Assembly (NCBI GenBank): GCA_903835865.1
Contig: CAILON010000341.1
Span: 1-8,702 of the forward strand
Source: an uncultured beta proteobacterium
GTDB lineage: Bacteria; Pseudomonadota; Gammaproteobacteria; Burkholderiales; Burkholderiaceae
Length of the DNA: 8,702 bases
Direction: 5' to 3'
Part shown: positions 1-8,130 of the stretch, piece after piece
Layout of the letters: every line of letters begins with the position of its first letter
Position numbering within the stretch: position 1 is the first letter of the stretch
Made by a program: the position numbers and the translations under genes
Notes under the pieces: model-generated
What the model saw: only the letters and a program-made list of their open reading frames with translations
What the model was told of the DNA's origin: nothing
Databases searched by the model: none

Positions 1-886
1 AAACCCGCTCGACACCAGGCTGCTTTTCAAGCCATTGCGCCAGTGCAAGCGCATTCTGACTCTGCTGCTTCATACGTAGCTCTAGCGTCTCAAGACCCTT
101 AAGAAATAACCATGCATTAAACGCAGAAAGTGTAGGTCCAGCTGTGCGCACATAAGGAAATACTTTACCCATCACAAAATCATTGCTGCCTACAATCGCT
201 CCGCCAACTACTCTGCCCTGTCCATCTAAATATTTTGTAGCCGAGTGAATCACAACATCAGCGCCAAGGGCTAAAGGCTTTTGTAATGCAGGGGTGCAGA
301 AGCAGTTATCCACCGCAAAAAGTGCGCCCGCTTTTTTGGCAATCTTTGAAATGGCCTTGATGTCAGCAATTTCAGTCAAAGGATTAGAAGGAGTTTCTAA
401 ATAAAACAATTTGGTGTTTGGCTGGACGGCAGCTTGCCATGACTTGGTATCCGACACGTCGACATAGGTAGTCGTAATTCCAAAACGACCCAAGATATTA
501 GTGAACAACTGAATCGTTGCACCAAAAACAGAGCGCGAACAAACTACATGGTCACCAGATTGCAAATGGGCCATTGCCATCGTCAAGATCGCAGACATTC
601 CAGATGCAGTAGCAATACAAGCCTCACCACCCTCTAGGGCAGCTAAGCGATCTTGAAACATGCTGACGGTAGGATTGGTAAAGCGTGAATAAATGAAACC
701 CCGATCGGCATGCGCAAAACCATCTTCAGCCAGTTCAGCACTATCAAAGCAAAAGCTGGACGTCAAAAATAAGGCTTCAGAATGCTCTTGGTATTCACTC
801 GTGCGACGAGTGCCGGCACGAACAGCCAGCGTCTCAGGCGCAAGCTTAGAAAAATCAGGGGATTTGCGGATAGTTTTACTCTTCAT
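1..886 (-). CDS. metZ: O-succinylhomoserine sulfhydrylase MetZ (3' end outside window)
   Basis: PLP enzyme of the Cys/Met metabolism family, expected to replace the succinyl (or acetyl) group of activated homoserine with sulfide to give homocysteine, in the cytosol. About 295 residues are visible from the ATG at 886-884; the frame runs off the left edge, and the family is usually near 390-400, so roughly a quarter is missing. Visible signatures are YSRFTNPT (residues about 66-73, PLP-phosphate contacts), ASGMSAI (about 94-100), the ETPSNP stretch (about 164-169), VDNCF (about 192-196, PLP-ring Asp) and HSATKYLDGQ (about 214-223) with the Schiff-base lysine near 218. No ATG or GTG lies in frame in the spacer upstream, and the N-terminal LAPETLAVRAG fits the family, so this start is preferred. 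It lies 59 nt after purF. MetB (cystathionine gamma-synthase) is the main alternative, but the position next to purF in Burkholderiales and the sequence style favour MetZ. Acyl-donor preference cannot be read here. Confidence 0.92.
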   Translation of the reverse strand, partial: MKSKTIRKSPDFSKLAPETLAVRAGTRRTSEYQEHSEALFLTSSFCFDSAELAEDGFAHADRGFIYSRFTNPTVSMFQDRLAALEGGEACIATASGMSAILTMAMAHLQSGDHVVCSRSVFGATIQLFTNILGRFGITTTYVDVSDTKSWQAAVQPNTKLFYLETPSNPLTEIADIKAISKIAKKAGALFAVDNCFCTPALQKPLALGADVVIHSATKYLDGQGRVVGGAIVGSNDFVMGKVFPYVRTAGPTLSAFNAWLFLKGLETLELRMKQQSQNALALAQWLEKQPGVERV

Positions 887-912
887 GCTGCTATTTTGAC
901 ACCGAATCGAGG

Positions 913-934
913 ATTTGCCTTCGCAAAGGCAAAT
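913..934 (-). other. Perfect 9-bp inverted repeat (hairpin) in the purF-metZ spacer
   Basis: The arms ATTTGCCTT (913-921) and AAGGCAAAT (926-934) are exact reverse complements around a 4-base loop, starting 11 nt after the purF stop codon. On the gene strand no T-run follows the stem (the next bases read CCTCGATTCGG), so this is not a classical intrinsic terminator for purF. A T-run does lie on the opposite side (943-947), 8 nt beyond the stem, which would suit a plus-strand transcript, but no plus-strand gene ends here. An mRNA-stabilising 3' stem, a processing site or a weak attenuator before metZ are the likelier roles. The structure is seen directly; the function is inference. Confidence 0.6.
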
Positions 935-945
935 TCCTGTCGTTT

Positions 946-2484
946 TTAGTCTTCAGTAGCTAAATGCAGATGCAGTTGTGAGCGGGCAAAATCACTGGAA
1001 TCTCGCTGACGGTCAGCCTTTGCTGCAGAAGTATTTCTGGCAGCTTCTAAGGCGTCTAGATAGGACTCAGTAATATCGCCGGTAATGTAATTACCGTCAA
1101 AACAAGAAGCTTCAAAGTTCTGAATACTTGGATTGATATCTCGAACGGCCAGCTTCATGTCCTCAACATCTTGGTAGATTAATTGATCTGCACCAATCAA
1201 TTTATTAATTTCTTCATCAGTGCGACCATAAGCAACCAACTCGCTTCGAGTAGGCATATCGATACCGTAGACATTAGGAAAGCGTACTGGGGGTGCTGCT
1301 GAGGCAAAGATTACTTTCTTTGCACCAGACTCACGAGCCATTTGCACAATCTCGAAAGAGGTAGTGCCACGCACGATAGAGTCGTCCACAATCAATACGA
1401 TTTTATCTTTGAATTCAATCCGCATGGCATTAAGCTTTTGGCGCACCGACTTCTCGCGTACAGCCTGCCCCGGCATGATGAAGGTACGACCGATATAACG
1501 ATTCTTAAAGAAGCCTTCGCGATAATCAATGCCTAGCTTTTTAGCTACCTGCATTGCTGCTGGACGGCTAGAGTCCGGAATCGGCATCACTACATCAATC
1601 TCATCTACATTAGTCTCTTTGCGGATTTTCTCTGCAAGGTAATCACCCATACGCATACGCACGTTATAAACAGTGGCTCCATCCATTGTTGAATCTGGAC
1701 GTGCCATATAGACATATTCGAAAATACAAGGCGTAAGAACAGCATTGAGTACGCACTGACGTGAGTAGAAATTGCCATCCAAATCAATATAGATTGCTTC
1801 GCCTGGGTTTACATCACGTACAAAGGTAAAGCCTAAGCCCTCAAGCGCTACTGACTCTGAGGTCACCATCCATTCAGGACCTTGCGGAGTATCAATACGA
1901 CCGATACAGAGAGGACGAATACCAAATGGGTCGCGGAATGCTAATAAACCATAGCCGGCGATGAGGGAAACAACAGCATAAGACCCCTTAACACGATTCG
2001 TCACTGCCGTAACTGCATTAAACATCGCGCTCTCATCTAATGCCGCGCTATTGGTTTCTTTTTGCAGTTCATCAGCCAATACGTTTAATAACACTTCTGT
2101 ATCTGAACTGGTATTAATATGGCGGCGGTCACGGTAAGCCATCTCAACACGCAAGCTTGGCGCGTTTGTCAAATTACCGTTATGCGCTAAAACAATTCCG
2201 TAAGGAGCGCCTACATAAAAAGGTTGAGCCTCTTCTTCACTGCTTACTGATCCAGCTGTTGGATAACGAACCTGACCAATACCAGCATTACCAACCAAGC
2301 TGCGCATATTACGGGTTCTAAAGACGTCACGCACTAAGCCATTCGCTTTATGCATGGTGAACGAATTGCCGTTCATGGTTGCCATACCGGCTGCATCCTG
2401 TCCGCGATGCTGCAAGAGCAGCAAAGCATCATAGAGAAGTTGATTTACTGGTGAGTGGGAAACAGTTCCGACGACGCCGCACAT
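946..2484 (-). CDS. purF: Amidophosphoribosyltransferase PurF
   Basis: Catalyses the first committed step of purine synthesis, transferring glutamine-derived ammonia to PRPP to give 5-phosphoribosylamine. The 512-residue protein is complete (E. coli has 505). The N-terminal class II glutaminase domain starts MCGVVG, so Cys2 becomes the N-terminal nucleophile after Met removal, a propeptide-free form as in E. coli. Also visible are QHRGQDAAGM (25-34), Arg73, HNGNLTN (101-107) and SSDTE (126-130). The C-terminal phosphoribosyltransferase domain carries VVMPIPDSSRPAA (298-310) and the PRPP loop VLIVDDSIVRGTT (363-375). The last 30 or so residues are polar and probably a flexible tail. The gene starts 4 nt after cvpA. 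Upstream, AGGA about 11 nt and GAG about 4 nt before the ATG offer only a modest ribosome binding site, so coupling to cvpA is likely. In E. coli the cvpA-purF unit is controlled by PurR; I see no convincing PurR site here. Confidence 0.98.
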   Translation of the reverse strand: MCGVVGTVSHSPVNQLLYDALLLLQHRGQDAAGMATMNGNSFTMHKANGLVRDVFRTRNMRSLVGNAGIGQVRYPTAGSVSSEEEAQPFYVGAPYGIVLAHNGNLTNAPSLRVEMAYRDRRHINTSSDTEVLLNVLADELQKETNSAALDESAMFNAVTAVTNRVKGSYAVVSLIAGYGLLAFRDPFGIRPLCIGRIDTPQGPEWMVTSESVALEGLGFTFVRDVNPGEAIYIDLDGNFYSRQCVLNAVLTPCIFEYVYMARPDSTMDGATVYNVRMRMGDYLAEKIRKETNVDEIDVVMPIPDSSRPAAMQVAKKLGIDYREGFFKNRYIGRTFIMPGQAVREKSVRQKLNAMRIEFKDKIVLIVDDSIVRGTTSFEIVQMARESGAKKVIFASAAPPVRFPNVYGIDMPTRSELVAYGRTDEEINKLIGADQLIYQDVEDMKLAVRDINPSIQNFEASCFDGNYITGDITESYLDALEAARNTSAAKADRQRDSSDFARSQLHLHLATED

Positions 2485-2488
2485 ATCT

Positions 2489-3055
2489 CTAGATTCCTAT
2501 CGTTAATTTAGGATTAATGCTTGGAGTTACTTTGGGCATTGCCTCACCCAATTGTTTTGCCCAATCTGCAGGCAACCAACTTTTAATTAATCCTGTAGCC
2601 ATATCAATTGCAGGGCGTGTAATGGCTTTTTGCCAGGCCACACTCTGAGGGATAGGTGTTAATGCGGCCAAGGTTGCCAAGACAACCACAATCAACCCGC
2701 CTCGCATTAAACCAAACACCAATCCCAAGAATCGATCCGTCAAACTCAAGCCTGCAGATAGGATAATTTTTTGTATTACTCCACCAAACAATCCACATGC
2801 GATGAGAGTCAAAATAAATAAAATTAAAAAGCTAATACCTAAACTTAATAACTCATCTAGGTGGAATGTTGAGAGCCACTCTACCGATAAGTAGTTGCTG
2901 TAATGGTAGGCAACCCAGGAAGCTACAACCCAAGAGGCAAGTGCAAGCACTTCTTTAAATAGTCCACGTGAAATACCAATCAATGCAGATACAAGCAAGA
3001 CCACGAGGGTGAAATAATCCACCGCTGTAAATTTTAGGGTGGATATGTATTCCAT
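2489..3055 (-). CDS. cvpA: CvpA family inner-membrane protein
   Basis: Small integral membrane protein of the CvpA (colicin V production) family. The biochemical activity is not firmly established; mutants in enterobacteria show envelope-stress and colicin V export phenotypes. The 188 residues contain four hydrophobic stretches, at roughly 14-28, 34-52, 68-92 and 112-132. The characteristic SRGLFKEVLALASWVVA (29-45) lies after the first segment, and the TDRFLGLVFGLMRGG motif (106-120) precedes the last one. The C-terminal 55 residues are soluble and proline-containing. Its ATG shares one base with the TAA stop of the dedD-like gene (TAATG), a classic termination-reinitiation arrangement, and purF follows after 4 nt. 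The place between dedD and purF is identical to E. coli, which strengthens the call. No odd features seen. Confidence 0.95.
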   Translation of the reverse strand: MEYISTLKFTAVDYFTLVVLLVSALIGISRGLFKEVLALASWVVASWVAYHYSNYLSVEWLSTFHLDELLSLGISFLILFILTLIACGLFGGVIQKIILSAGLSLTDRFLGLVFGLMRGGLIVVVLATLAALTPIPQSVAWQKAITRPAIDMATGLIKSWLPADWAKQLGEAMPKVTPSINPKLTIGI

Positions 3056-3867
3056 TACTGTTTACCAGTCTCGACAAGTCTTGGGGAAAGACCCATCGCC
3101 TTAATTTTTTTCTCTGCTGCTTCTGCAGCATCTTTATCGTTATAGGGTCCGGCGCGCAAAATATATAACTTGGTACCGTCGACACCATTTTTATTCAAGA
3201 CATAGTTTGGAATCTTCTGCTCTTTTAGTTTTGTAATCCATCCTTTAGCCCGCTCCTCAGAAGCAAAGGCACCGATCTGAATCACAAATTTTCCAGATCC
3301 CGTTGCAGTGGATGCTGCTGGGGTAATAGCAGACTTGAGCGCGGCATCCTCAGCCTTTGGTTTTGTAGAGGCGCTAACCACTTCCTCTCCCGCAGCAAGT
3401 CCTAATCCAGTCGATTTTGACGGTACTGGCGCTGCTGGCTTAGTCTCTACTTTTGCTTCGGCCTTCGGTTCAGGCTTCACTTCCACTTTAGGTTCAGGCA
3501 CAGGCTCGTTTATAACTTTCTCTGCAGGGGTGTCTTTAGGCTTCTCGCTTGGCTTGTTATCCGCTAGAGGCGTTGGCAAACTGGTAACAATATTGACGGC
3601 AATATCATTTGTTACTGATTTTGGTTTGTTATCCAAAATACGAGGTAAACCGACAACAGCAATTAAGACCAATACTGCTGCACCAATCAAACGATGGCGT
3701 GCGCGTTGTTGTTCTGGATCTTCGGTCAGGGCGAGCTCTTCTGCTTCGGCAGCGCGCTGGTAACTCCGGGGGGATAGGTTCTTGGTGGTGCGACGACCCC
3801 TTACTGAACCTAAGTCAAGGTCATCAGCCTGTGTTTTTCGCTTAAAAAGCTTCGGTAAACGAATCAT
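3055..3867 (-). CDS. dedD: DedD-like membrane-anchored SPOR-domain protein
   Basis: Bitopic inner-membrane protein expected to bind denuded septal peptidoglycan through a C-terminal SPOR domain and so sit at the division site. The 270 residues divide into a charged cytoplasmic part (1-58, with RK-rich start and an acidic EAEELALTEDPEQQ stretch), one membrane segment (about 59-77, IGAAVLVLIAVVGL), a long periplasmic linker rich in Pro, Lys, Glu and Ala (about 97-150, with a repeated EPK/KPEPK pattern), and the SPOR domain (about 193-266, beginning KFVIQIGAF and including LYILRAGPY). The basic N-terminus before the single segment predicts N-in orientation with no cleavage. It begins 3 nt after folC and overlaps cvpA by one base. 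E. coli DedD occupies the same slot between folC and cvpA, but SPOR proteins diverge quickly outside the domain, so orthology rests on position and architecture rather than on sequence. Confidence 0.88.
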   Translation of the reverse strand: MIRLPKLFKRKTQADDLDLGSVRGRRTTKNLSPRSYQRAAEAEELALTEDPEQQRARHRLIGAAVLVLIAVVGLPRILDNKPKSVTNDIAVNIVTSLPTPLADNKPSEKPKDTPAEKVINEPVPEPKVEVKPEPKAEAKVETKPAAPVPSKSTGLGLAAGEEVVSASTKPKAEDAALKSAITPAASTATGSGKFVIQIGAFASEERAKGWITKLKEQKIPNYVLNKNGVDGTKLYILRAGPYNDKDAAEAAEKKIKAMGLSPRLVETGKQ

Positions 3868-3870
3868 GGA

Positions 3871-5196
3871 TCAATGCGCCTGGTTGTTTCTATAAGCCAT
3901 TACGCCTGCAACGGTATAGAAGGATCCGAAGGTCACAATTCTATCACCCTCACCCGCCTGAGATAGCGCTTTTTGATACGCTGCAGCAGGGTCGGGGAAG
4001 CATTCAATTCCACCATCTGCCCCATTTTTAAGCTTCACGCCCAATGCCTCAAGCTTCTTGGCCAAATCTTGGGCGCTGGCTGCCCTTTGGGTAGGTAAAT
4101 CAGTGCAAAACCAAAAATCCACAATTTCCAGCAAGGGCTTGATCACCCCGTCGATATCTTTATCTGCCATGGCACCAAAAATAGCGTAGGTATAGGGGTG
4201 ATAGCCCATTCTCTCCAAGCCCTGCCCTAGGGTTGCAGCTGCATGCGGATTATGGGCAACATCCAAAACCACTGTAGGTTGGCCCGGTAATACCTGAAAT
4301 CTCCCAGGAAGCTCTACCAAGGCAAAGCCATTCCGAATATCTTGCGCACTGACTGGCAAGCGCTGGTGAAGGGCCATCAAGGCAGCAATCACTGCAGAGG
4401 CATTGAGAATCTGATTGGCGCCGCGCAAAGCTGGATATCCCAAACCGCTAAAGCGCTTCTTGCGCCCAGCCCAACCCCACTGTTGCTTATCGCCTTGAAA
4501 GTTGTAATCGCGTCCCTGAAGCCATAGGTCACAACCCAACTTTTCTGCATGTTCAATTAAAGACTGTGGAGGCACAGGGTCACCGCAGATAGCAATATGC
4601 CCAGGTCTAAAAATCCCCGCCTTCTCTAATCCAATAGCCTCTCTAGTTCCACCTAAGTAATCAGCATGATCAATGTCAATGCTCGTCACAATTGCACAAT
4701 CAGCATCCACAATATTGACAGCATCTAAGCGTCCACCCATACCGACTTCTAAGACAACCGCATCTAAGTTGGAGCTAGCAAATAAATGCATGATCGCCAG
4801 GGTAGTAAATTCAAAATAAGTCAGTGTCGGTGCATCTATTAAGCTCACGCGCGCTTTTTCTACTGCTGCAAAGTGCTCTAACAAAAGATTGTCACCAACC
4901 TCTGCACCGTTAATGCGGGCACGCTCATTAAATTTGAGTAAATGGGGTGACATATGACAGCCCACACGATAGCCCGATGCCAACAAAATACTTTCAAGGT
5001 AGGCACAGGTGGAGCCTTTGCCATTTGTCCCTGCAACTGTAATAACAGGGCAATCAAAATGCAGGTCAAGCGCTGCTTTGACGCGATTAATGCGCTCAAG
5101 ACCCATATCAATGCCAACGGGATGAGCGGTTTCGAGGTGGCTTAGCCAAGCCTCTAGGCTAGGAAATAATGTGGGGGATTGATGAGCGGTAGTCAA
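3871..5196 (-). CDS. folC: Bifunctional dihydrofolate synthase / folylpolyglutamate synthase FolC (TTG start)
   Basis: Mur-ligase-family ATP enzyme that joins glutamate to dihydropteroate and then extends folates with further glutamates. The 441 residues are full length (E. coli 422). Visible are the P-loop AGTNGKGST (55-63), SPHLLKFNERARING (83-97), TYFEFTTLA (126-134), VVLEVGMGGRLDAVN (147-161), the His in DIDHADYLGG (174-183), EKAGIFRPG (191-199) with the lysine that is carbamylated in Mur-type ligases, LPGRF (296-300) and the C-domain DVAHNPHAA (312-320). The start is TTG at 5196-5194, 4 nt after the accD stop. Residues 14-36 (SLEAWLSH to MGLERI) align with the first 35 residues of E. coli FolC as I recall it, while the first in-frame ATG (residue 31) would cut this conserved segment. 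No clear Shine-Dalgarno sequence precedes the TTG, so translation probably depends on ribosomes finishing accD. dedD follows after 3 nt. Confidence 0.95.
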   Translation of the reverse strand: MTTAHQSPTLFPSLEAWLSHLETAHPVGIDMGLERINRVKAALDLHFDCPVITVAGTNGKGSTCAYLESILLASGYRVGCHMSPHLLKFNERARINGAEVGDNLLLEHFAAVEKARVSLIDAPTLTYFEFTTLAIMHLFASSNLDAVVLEVGMGGRLDAVNIVDADCAIVTSIDIDHADYLGGTREAIGLEKAGIFRPGHIAICGDPVPPQSLIEHAEKLGCDLWLQGRDYNFQGDKQQWGWAGRKKRFSGLGYPALRGANQILNASAVIAALMALHQRLPVSAQDIRNGFALVELPGRFQVLPGQPTVVLDVAHNPHAAATLGQGLERMGYHPYTYAIFGAMADKDIDGVIKPLLEIVDFWFCTDLPTQRAASAQDLAKKLEALGVKLKNGADGGIECFPDPAAAYQKALSQAGEGDRIVTFGSFYTVAGVMAYRNNQAH

Positions 5197-5200
5197 GCGC

Positions 5201-6088
5201 TTAAACAGCTGCGCTACCCGCGATCGCAGGCTCGGGAAGCTGTTGTAGCAAGGCTAGCAAACGCGCTATTTCATTACGCATTTGACGACGATCAACAATC
5301 ATATCGATACCGCCTTTTTGCATCAAAAATTCCGAGCGCTGAAAACCTTCAGGCAATTTTTCGCGAACAGTTTGCTCGATGACGCGTGGGCCTGCAAAAC
5401 CAATTAAGGCCTTTGGCTCTGCCATGACCACATCACCCATAAAAGCAAAGCTTGCCGAAATACCACCCATCGTTGGGTCGGTTAAGACGCTAATGTAAGG
5501 CAAACCTCTTTTAGATAATAAGGTCAACATCGAGTTGGTCTTTGCCATTTGAAATAAAGACAACAAAGACTCTTGCATACGGGCGCCACCAGTAGCAGTT
5601 ACACAAATGAAAGCACATTTTTTATCAATGGCTTCTTGCACCCCGCGAGCAAAACGTTCACCAACTACAGAGCCCATTGAACCGCCCATATATTGAAACT
5701 CAAAGCATGCAACTACAACTGGGATGTCTTCTATTTTTCCACCCATGGCAATCAATGCCTCAGTCTCGCCAGAAGCGTCATTCGCCTCTTTAATGCGATC
5801 AGGATATTTTTTCGAATCTCTAAATTTCAGAGGATCAATCGGATATATACCGACGCCAATTTCATAGCGACCTTTTGCATCCAAAAGACTGTCTAAACGC
5901 TGGCGTGCGCCGATGCGCATGTGATGACTACATTTTGGACAAACAGAAAGATTAGCTTCTAGGTCAGTGCTATAGAGTACGGTTGCGCAATCTGGGCACT
6001 TTACCCACAATCCCTCAGGAACCGACTTGCGATTAACAGGATCGGTATGTTGAATTTGGGGCGGGAGTAACTTATCTATCCAACTCAT
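5201..6088 (-). CDS. accD: Acetyl-CoA carboxylase carboxyltransferase subunit beta AccD
   Basis: The beta subunit of the carboxyltransferase half of acetyl-CoA carboxylase. With AccA it moves the carboxyl group from biotin on AccB to acetyl-CoA, making malonyl-CoA for fatty acid synthesis. At 295 residues it is of normal length. The N-terminal zinc ribbon is intact: Cys31, Cys34, Cys50 and Cys53 in a C-X2-C-X15-C-X2-C pattern. The crotonase-like carboxyltransferase fold follows, with [12 protein letters not shown] (135-146), [11 protein letters not shown] (164-174), the oxyanion-type glycines in [14 protein letters not shown] (206-219) and [21 protein letters not shown] (229-249). In E. coli the zinc ribbon has been reported to bind acc mRNA; that is family knowledge and not shown here. 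The gene starts 6 nt after trpA with no good Shine-Dalgarno sequence, so coupling is likely. accA, accB and accC are not in the window. Confidence 0.98.
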   Translation of the reverse strand: MSWIDKLLPPQIQHTDPVNRKSVPEGLWVKCPDCATVLYSTDLEANLSVCPKCSHHMRIGARQRLDSLLDAKGRYEIGVGIYPIDPLKFRDSKKYPDRIKEANDASGETEALIAMGGKIEDIPVVVACFEFQYMGGSMGSVVGERFARGVQEAIDKKCAFICVTATGGARMQESLLSLFQMAKTNSMLTLLSKRGLPYISVLTDPTMGGISASFAFMGDVVMAEPKALIGFAGPRVIEQTVREKLPEGFQRSEFLMQKGGIDMIVDRRQMRNEIARLLALLQQLPEPAIAGSAAV

Positions 6089-6094
6089 GAGTAT

Positions 6095-6892
6095 TTAACT
6101 GTCCAAAGCGTCGCGAATTTCGCGAATAAAGGTTTCCAGTGATTGTACTGCCTGACCTGGGGGCGCATCCTCTAAAAGACGAATAATTCGACTACCGATA
6201 ACAACAGCATCAGCGCTCGCAGACACTGCTTTAGCGCTGGCTGCATCGCTAATACCAAAGCCTACGGCGATTGGAATGTCAGTCTCCTCACGAATTTTGG
6301 GGATGATGCTAGCTACATCTTGAGTATTGAGATGTGATGCTCCTGTAACCCCGCGCATGGAAACATAATAGATATAACCAGAAGCTATTTTGGCGGCCTC
6401 CTTAATACGCGCATGTGATGAAGTGGGAGCTAATAAGAAAATGGGATCGATTCCCGCTACCCGCATCCGCGCTGCAAAATCAACGCATTCTTCTGGTGGG
6501 TAATCAACGATCAAAACACCATCAACACCCGCAGCCTTAGCTTCCGTTGCAAAACGCTCTGCTCCCATTTGCTCAACGGGGTTTGCATACCCCATCAACA
6601 CTACGGGAGTATGCGTATCTTGCTTACGAAATTCTTTGACCATGTCCAAGCAGCTATGCAAGGTTACGCCATGTGTTAATGCACGCTCAGAGGATCTTTG
6701 AATAACAGGACCATCAGCCATTGGATCTGAAAATGGAACGCCCAATTCAATCACGCTAGACCCACCACGCACTAAGGCATGCATTAATTCAACAGTAAGC
6801 TTTGGGTCAGGATCGCCAGCTGTAATAAAAGGAATGAGCCCTTTTTTACCTGTAGCTTTTAATTCTTTAAAGAGTGCGGTAATTTTTGACAT
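6095..6892 (-). CDS. trpA: Tryptophan synthase alpha subunit TrpA
   Basis: Cleaves indole-3-glycerol phosphate to indole and glyceraldehyde 3-phosphate; indole passes through an internal tunnel to TrpB in the alpha2-beta2 complex. The 265-residue TIM barrel is complete. The catalytic pair falls at exactly the E. coli/Salmonella numbers: Glu49 in [10 protein letters not shown] and Asp60 in MADGP. Tyr175 (GYIYYVS) and Thr183 (GVTGAS, mobile loop 6) also keep their numbers, and the phosphate-binding GFGIS (211-215) and VIGSRI (231-236) are present. The ATG at 6892-6890 is followed by the typical N-terminal [21 protein letters not shown] 41-nt A-rich spacer separates it from trpB, longer than the close or overlapping junction of many trp operons, and accD starts 6 nt after it. 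A weak purine-rich stretch (AAGAA) is the only candidate ribosome binding site. Confidence 0.98.
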   Translation of the reverse strand: MSKITALFKELKATGKKGLIPFITAGDPDPKLTVELMHALVRGGSSVIELGVPFSDPMADGPVIQRSSERALTHGVTLHSCLDMVKEFRKQDTHTPVVLMGYANPVEQMGAERFATEAKAAGVDGVLIVDYPPEECVDFAARMRVAGIDPIFLLAPTSSHARIKEAAKIASGYIYYVSMRGVTGASHLNTQDVASIIPKIREETDIPIAVGFGISDAASAKAVSASADAVVIGSRIIRLLEDAPPGQAVQSLETFIREIRDALDS

Positions 6893-6933
6893 AAACGTTT
6901 CTTATTCTTCTATTTATTTCTTTTTGTAATTAC
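6893..6933 (-). other. A-rich trpB-trpA spacer
   Basis: This 41-nt spacer reads on the gene strand as an A/purine-rich leader (AATAAATAGAAGAATAAG) ending in the 8-base palindrome AAACGTTT directly before the trpA ATG. No hairpin with a T-run, no standard Shine-Dalgarno sequence and no clear promoter can be seen. Purine-rich unstructured leaders can aid ribosome loading without a strong Shine-Dalgarno sequence, which is the simplest reading. The palindrome matches the centre of LacI/PurR-type operators but lacks their flanking bases. Confidence 0.4.
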
Positions 6934-8127
6934 TTAGCCTGCAGATCCCGTTGCCTGCGCAACAGTATGCATATCCTTATCGCCACGACCTGAGAGATTT
7001 ACCAAAATAGTTTGATCTTTGGGCAAGGTCTTGGCTAACTTACAGGCGTAAGCAATCGCATGCGCGGACTCCAGTGCAGGAATGATGCCTTCAATACGGC
7101 AGCAGTCATGGAATGCTTGGAGCGCCTCCTCATCCGTAATAGCAACATAGTCAGCACGTCCAGAATCCTTGAGCCATGCATGCTCAGGGCCCACACCTGG
7201 ATAGTCCATACCTGCTGAAACAGAATGCGTTTCAGAAATTTGACCATTTTCATCTTGCAATAAGTAAGTGCGATTGCCATGCAATACGCCCGGTTTACCA
7301 ACGCACAGCGCTGCTGAATGCAAGCCGCTACCTAAACCATGTCCAGCTGCTTCTACACCAATCAGTTTGACTTCCGGAAAATCAATGTAGGGATAAAAAA
7401 TACCCATGGCATTAGAGCCGCCCCCAACACATGCCAATACATAATCCGGTTGACGACCAGTCATCTCTGGCATTTGTACTTTGCACTCTTCGCCAATGAC
7501 GCTTTGAAAATCTCGCACCATCATTGGGTAAGGATGCGGCCCTGCCACAGTACCAATGATGTAGAAAGTATTGTCTACATTGGTCACCCAATCGCGCATC
7601 GCTTCATTGAGCGCATCTTTTAAAGTCTTAGTCCCAGACTCAACTGGAACGACCTTGGCACCCAGTAATTTCATCCGAAAGACGTTTTGCGCTTGACGTG
7701 CAACGTCAACGGAACCTTGATATACCGTGCAATCCAAACCAAAGCGGGCGCAAATCGTTGCTGTAGCAACCCCATGCTGTCCTGCGCCTGTTTCAGCAAT
7801 GATGCGTGGCTTACCCATGCGCTTTGCTAACATCGCCTGACCAATCACGTTATTAATCTTGTGCGCACCAGTGTGATTTAAATCTTCGCGTTTCAAATAA
7901 ATTTGTGCGCCGCCGAGCATTTCACTCCAACGCTTAGCGTGATAAACGGGTGATGGTCTGCCCACAAAGTGCTTAAGTTCATAGTGGAACTCTTCAATAA
8001 ACTCTGGATCGTGTTGATATTTTGCATAAGTCTCTTTGAGCTCATCTAATGCATACATCAATGTCTCAGATACAAACACGCCACCGTATGGACCAAAGTG
8101 TCCTCGTGCATCTGGCTTATCGTACAT
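6934..8127 (-). CDS. trpB: Tryptophan synthase beta subunit TrpB
   Basis: PLP enzyme that condenses indole from TrpA with serine to form tryptophan. The 397 residues match E. coli (397), and the sequence is of the TrpB1 type that partners TrpA. Visible are the start [33 protein letters not shown] (79-93) with the Schiff-base lysine at 90, the general-base Glu112 in AETGAGQHG (111-119), the PLP phosphate loop GGGSNA (235-240), Asp308 in [10 protein letters not shown] (307-316), Glu353 in PALESAHA (350-357) and Ser379 in LSGRGDKD (378-385). It starts 30 nt after trpF behind the best ribosome binding site in the window. In some Burkholderia genomes, as I remember, a DNA methyltransferase gene separates trpB from trpA; here only a 41-nt spacer does. 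No anomaly in the protein. Confidence 0.98.
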   Translation of the reverse strand: MYDKPDARGHFGPYGGVFVSETLMYALDELKETYAKYQHDPEFIEEFHYELKHFVGRPSPVYHAKRWSEMLGGAQIYLKREDLNHTGAHKINNVIGQAMLAKRMGKPRIIAETGAGQHGVATATICARFGLDCTVYQGSVDVARQAQNVFRMKLLGAKVVPVESGTKTLKDALNEAMRDWVTNVDNTFYIIGTVAGPHPYPMMVRDFQSVIGEECKVQMPEMTGRQPDYVLACVGGGSNAMGIFYPYIDFPEVKLIGVEAAGHGLGSGLHSAALCVGKPGVLHGNRTYLLQDENGQISETHSVSAGMDYPGVGPEHAWLKDSGRADYVAITDEEALQAFHDCCRIEGIIPALESAHAIAYACKLAKTLPKDQTILVNLSGRGDKDMHTVAQATGSAG

Positions 8128-8130
8128 AGC

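Noticed and set aside
693..899. Plus-strand open frame of 68 codons over the metZ start
   Set aside because: It is antisense to the conserved MetZ N-terminus (YSRFTNPT region) and ends in the spacer; no supporting signal.
913..947. Plus-strand intrinsic terminator (stem plus TTTTT at 943-947)
   Set aside because: The T-run begins 8 nt beyond the stem, and no plus-strand gene ends upstream that would need termination.
3308..3763. Plus-strand open frame of 151 codons opposite the dedD-like gene
   Set aside because: It is antisense to the low-complexity linker and membrane part of a well-supported gene. The translation is a monotonous Ala/Ser/Gly/Thr/Phe string with no domain, and its openness follows from the Pro/Lys/Glu-rich codons on the other strand.
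6893..6900. AAACGTTT as a PurR/LacI-type operator before trpA
   Set aside because: Only the central 8 bases match; the flanking GC pairs of the operator are absent, it is far from purF, and betaproteobacteria generally lack an E. coli-type PurR. An 8-base palindrome can arise by chance.
7339..7623. Plus-strand open frame of 94 codons inside trpB
   Set aside because: Antisense shadow of a conserved region of trpB; the translation resembles no family.
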